A stretch of DNA of 64,000 bases from Cyclobacteriaceae bacterium (GTDB lineage: Bacteria > Bacteroidota > Bacteroidia > Cytophagales > Cyclobacteriaceae): the NCBI GenBank assembly GCA_020832305.1, contig JAFIEV010000067.1, positions 62,001 through 126,000 on the forward strand. Reading direction: 5' to 3'. The notes beneath the pieces were generated by a model. The model searched no databases, had not been told where the DNA came from, and worked only from the letters and a program-made list of their open reading frames with translations. The position numbers and the translations under genes were made by a program. Shown here in pieces: positions 63,842 through 64,000 of the stretch (positions are counted from its first letter, which is position 1; each line of letters opens with the position of its first letter).

Positions 63842-64000
63842 AAACTGATATCTTACTGAAAAATTAAAAATTAGGGGGGGTAATTATAGCTGATAGTTTA
63901 ATGCTGACGCAGATGACATTCTGGTGGTTTAGCAAACGGCAAGTCCTTCTTCATGCAAAACAGAATCAGCTGAATACATTCATACTGTTTGCCATTCTGT

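Noticed and set aside
1-64000. tRNA, rRNA, CRISPR arrays, insertion sequences or integrases
   Set aside because: I looked at the gaps between genes and found no cloverleaf-like, repeat-spacer or transposase sequence. A dedicated search could still find small RNAs.

Overview
The window looks like a Bacteroidota chromosome, probably a marine or algal-associated member of the Cytophagales. The reasons are a SusC/SusD pair, a FecI/FecR-type regulator pair with an STN-domain SusC, many lipoproteins with short lipoboxes, no obvious Shine-Dalgarno sequences, and several Bacteroidota-type -7 boxes (TAnnTTTG). The placement below phylum is inference. I saw no tRNA, rRNA, CRISPR array, insertion sequence or integrase.

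Positions 1-22,000 are a mixed region. It holds a Tat-type calcineurin-like phosphoesterase, an XRE-cupin regulator followed by a DUF5690 membrane protein, a small lipoprotein, a GH95 enzyme divergent from a PhoD-like phosphoesterase, and a two-gene unit made of a TonB-dependent receptor and a very large lipoprotein (ThuA, PQQ-type dehydrogenase, PKD, cytochrome c, CBM6-like). Next come a membrane protein with a degenerate spermidine-synthase-like tail, a small lipoprotein, a LOG-family nucleotide hydrolase, an S9 peptidase and a PL22-like beta-propeller.

Positions 22,130-61,262 are one continuous minus-strand polysaccharide utilization locus (PUL) of about 39 kb. In transcription order: ECF sigma factor, FecR anti-sigma factor, SusC with STN domain, SusD, an unassigned toroid protein, two GH28, GH78, a GH43-like propeller, a second toroid protein, GH92, a twin DUF1080 protein, a Gfo/Idh/MocA oxidoreductase, a third toroid protein coupled to a sulfatase, a PL22-like propeller, DUF1961 and a fourth toroid protein (these last three abutting or overlapping), a DUF4962/heparinase II/III-like lyase, two sulfatases, a PhoD-like phosphoesterase and, beyond a terminator, a last sulfatase. 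Together these suggest uptake and desulfation of a sulfated, rhamnose- and uronate-containing glycan (ulvan-like or sulfated rhamnogalacturonan-like). Cleavage would be by lyases, hydrolases and possibly an oxidative 3-keto route. The substrate is inferred.

The most interesting part is a set of four proteins that belong to no family I can name (starting near 32.8, 38.1, 45.5 and 54.1 kb). Their similarly placed motifs (an Asn, usually Asn-His, followed 35-60 residues later by an acidic-x-x-Ser...Tyr segment) resemble the active-site region of the neighbouring heparinase-like protein. They are candidates for new polysaccharide lyase families.

Positions 61,548-63,808 are plus-strand genes unrelated to the PUL: an SbtA-like transporter and an Omp85/BamA-like barrel, each with a recognisable promoter. 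Non-coding features include a strong hairpin just after susD, several terminators, three copies of a short dispersed element with inverted ends, and a duplicated gene-end/3' flank that points to past gene duplication inside the PUL.
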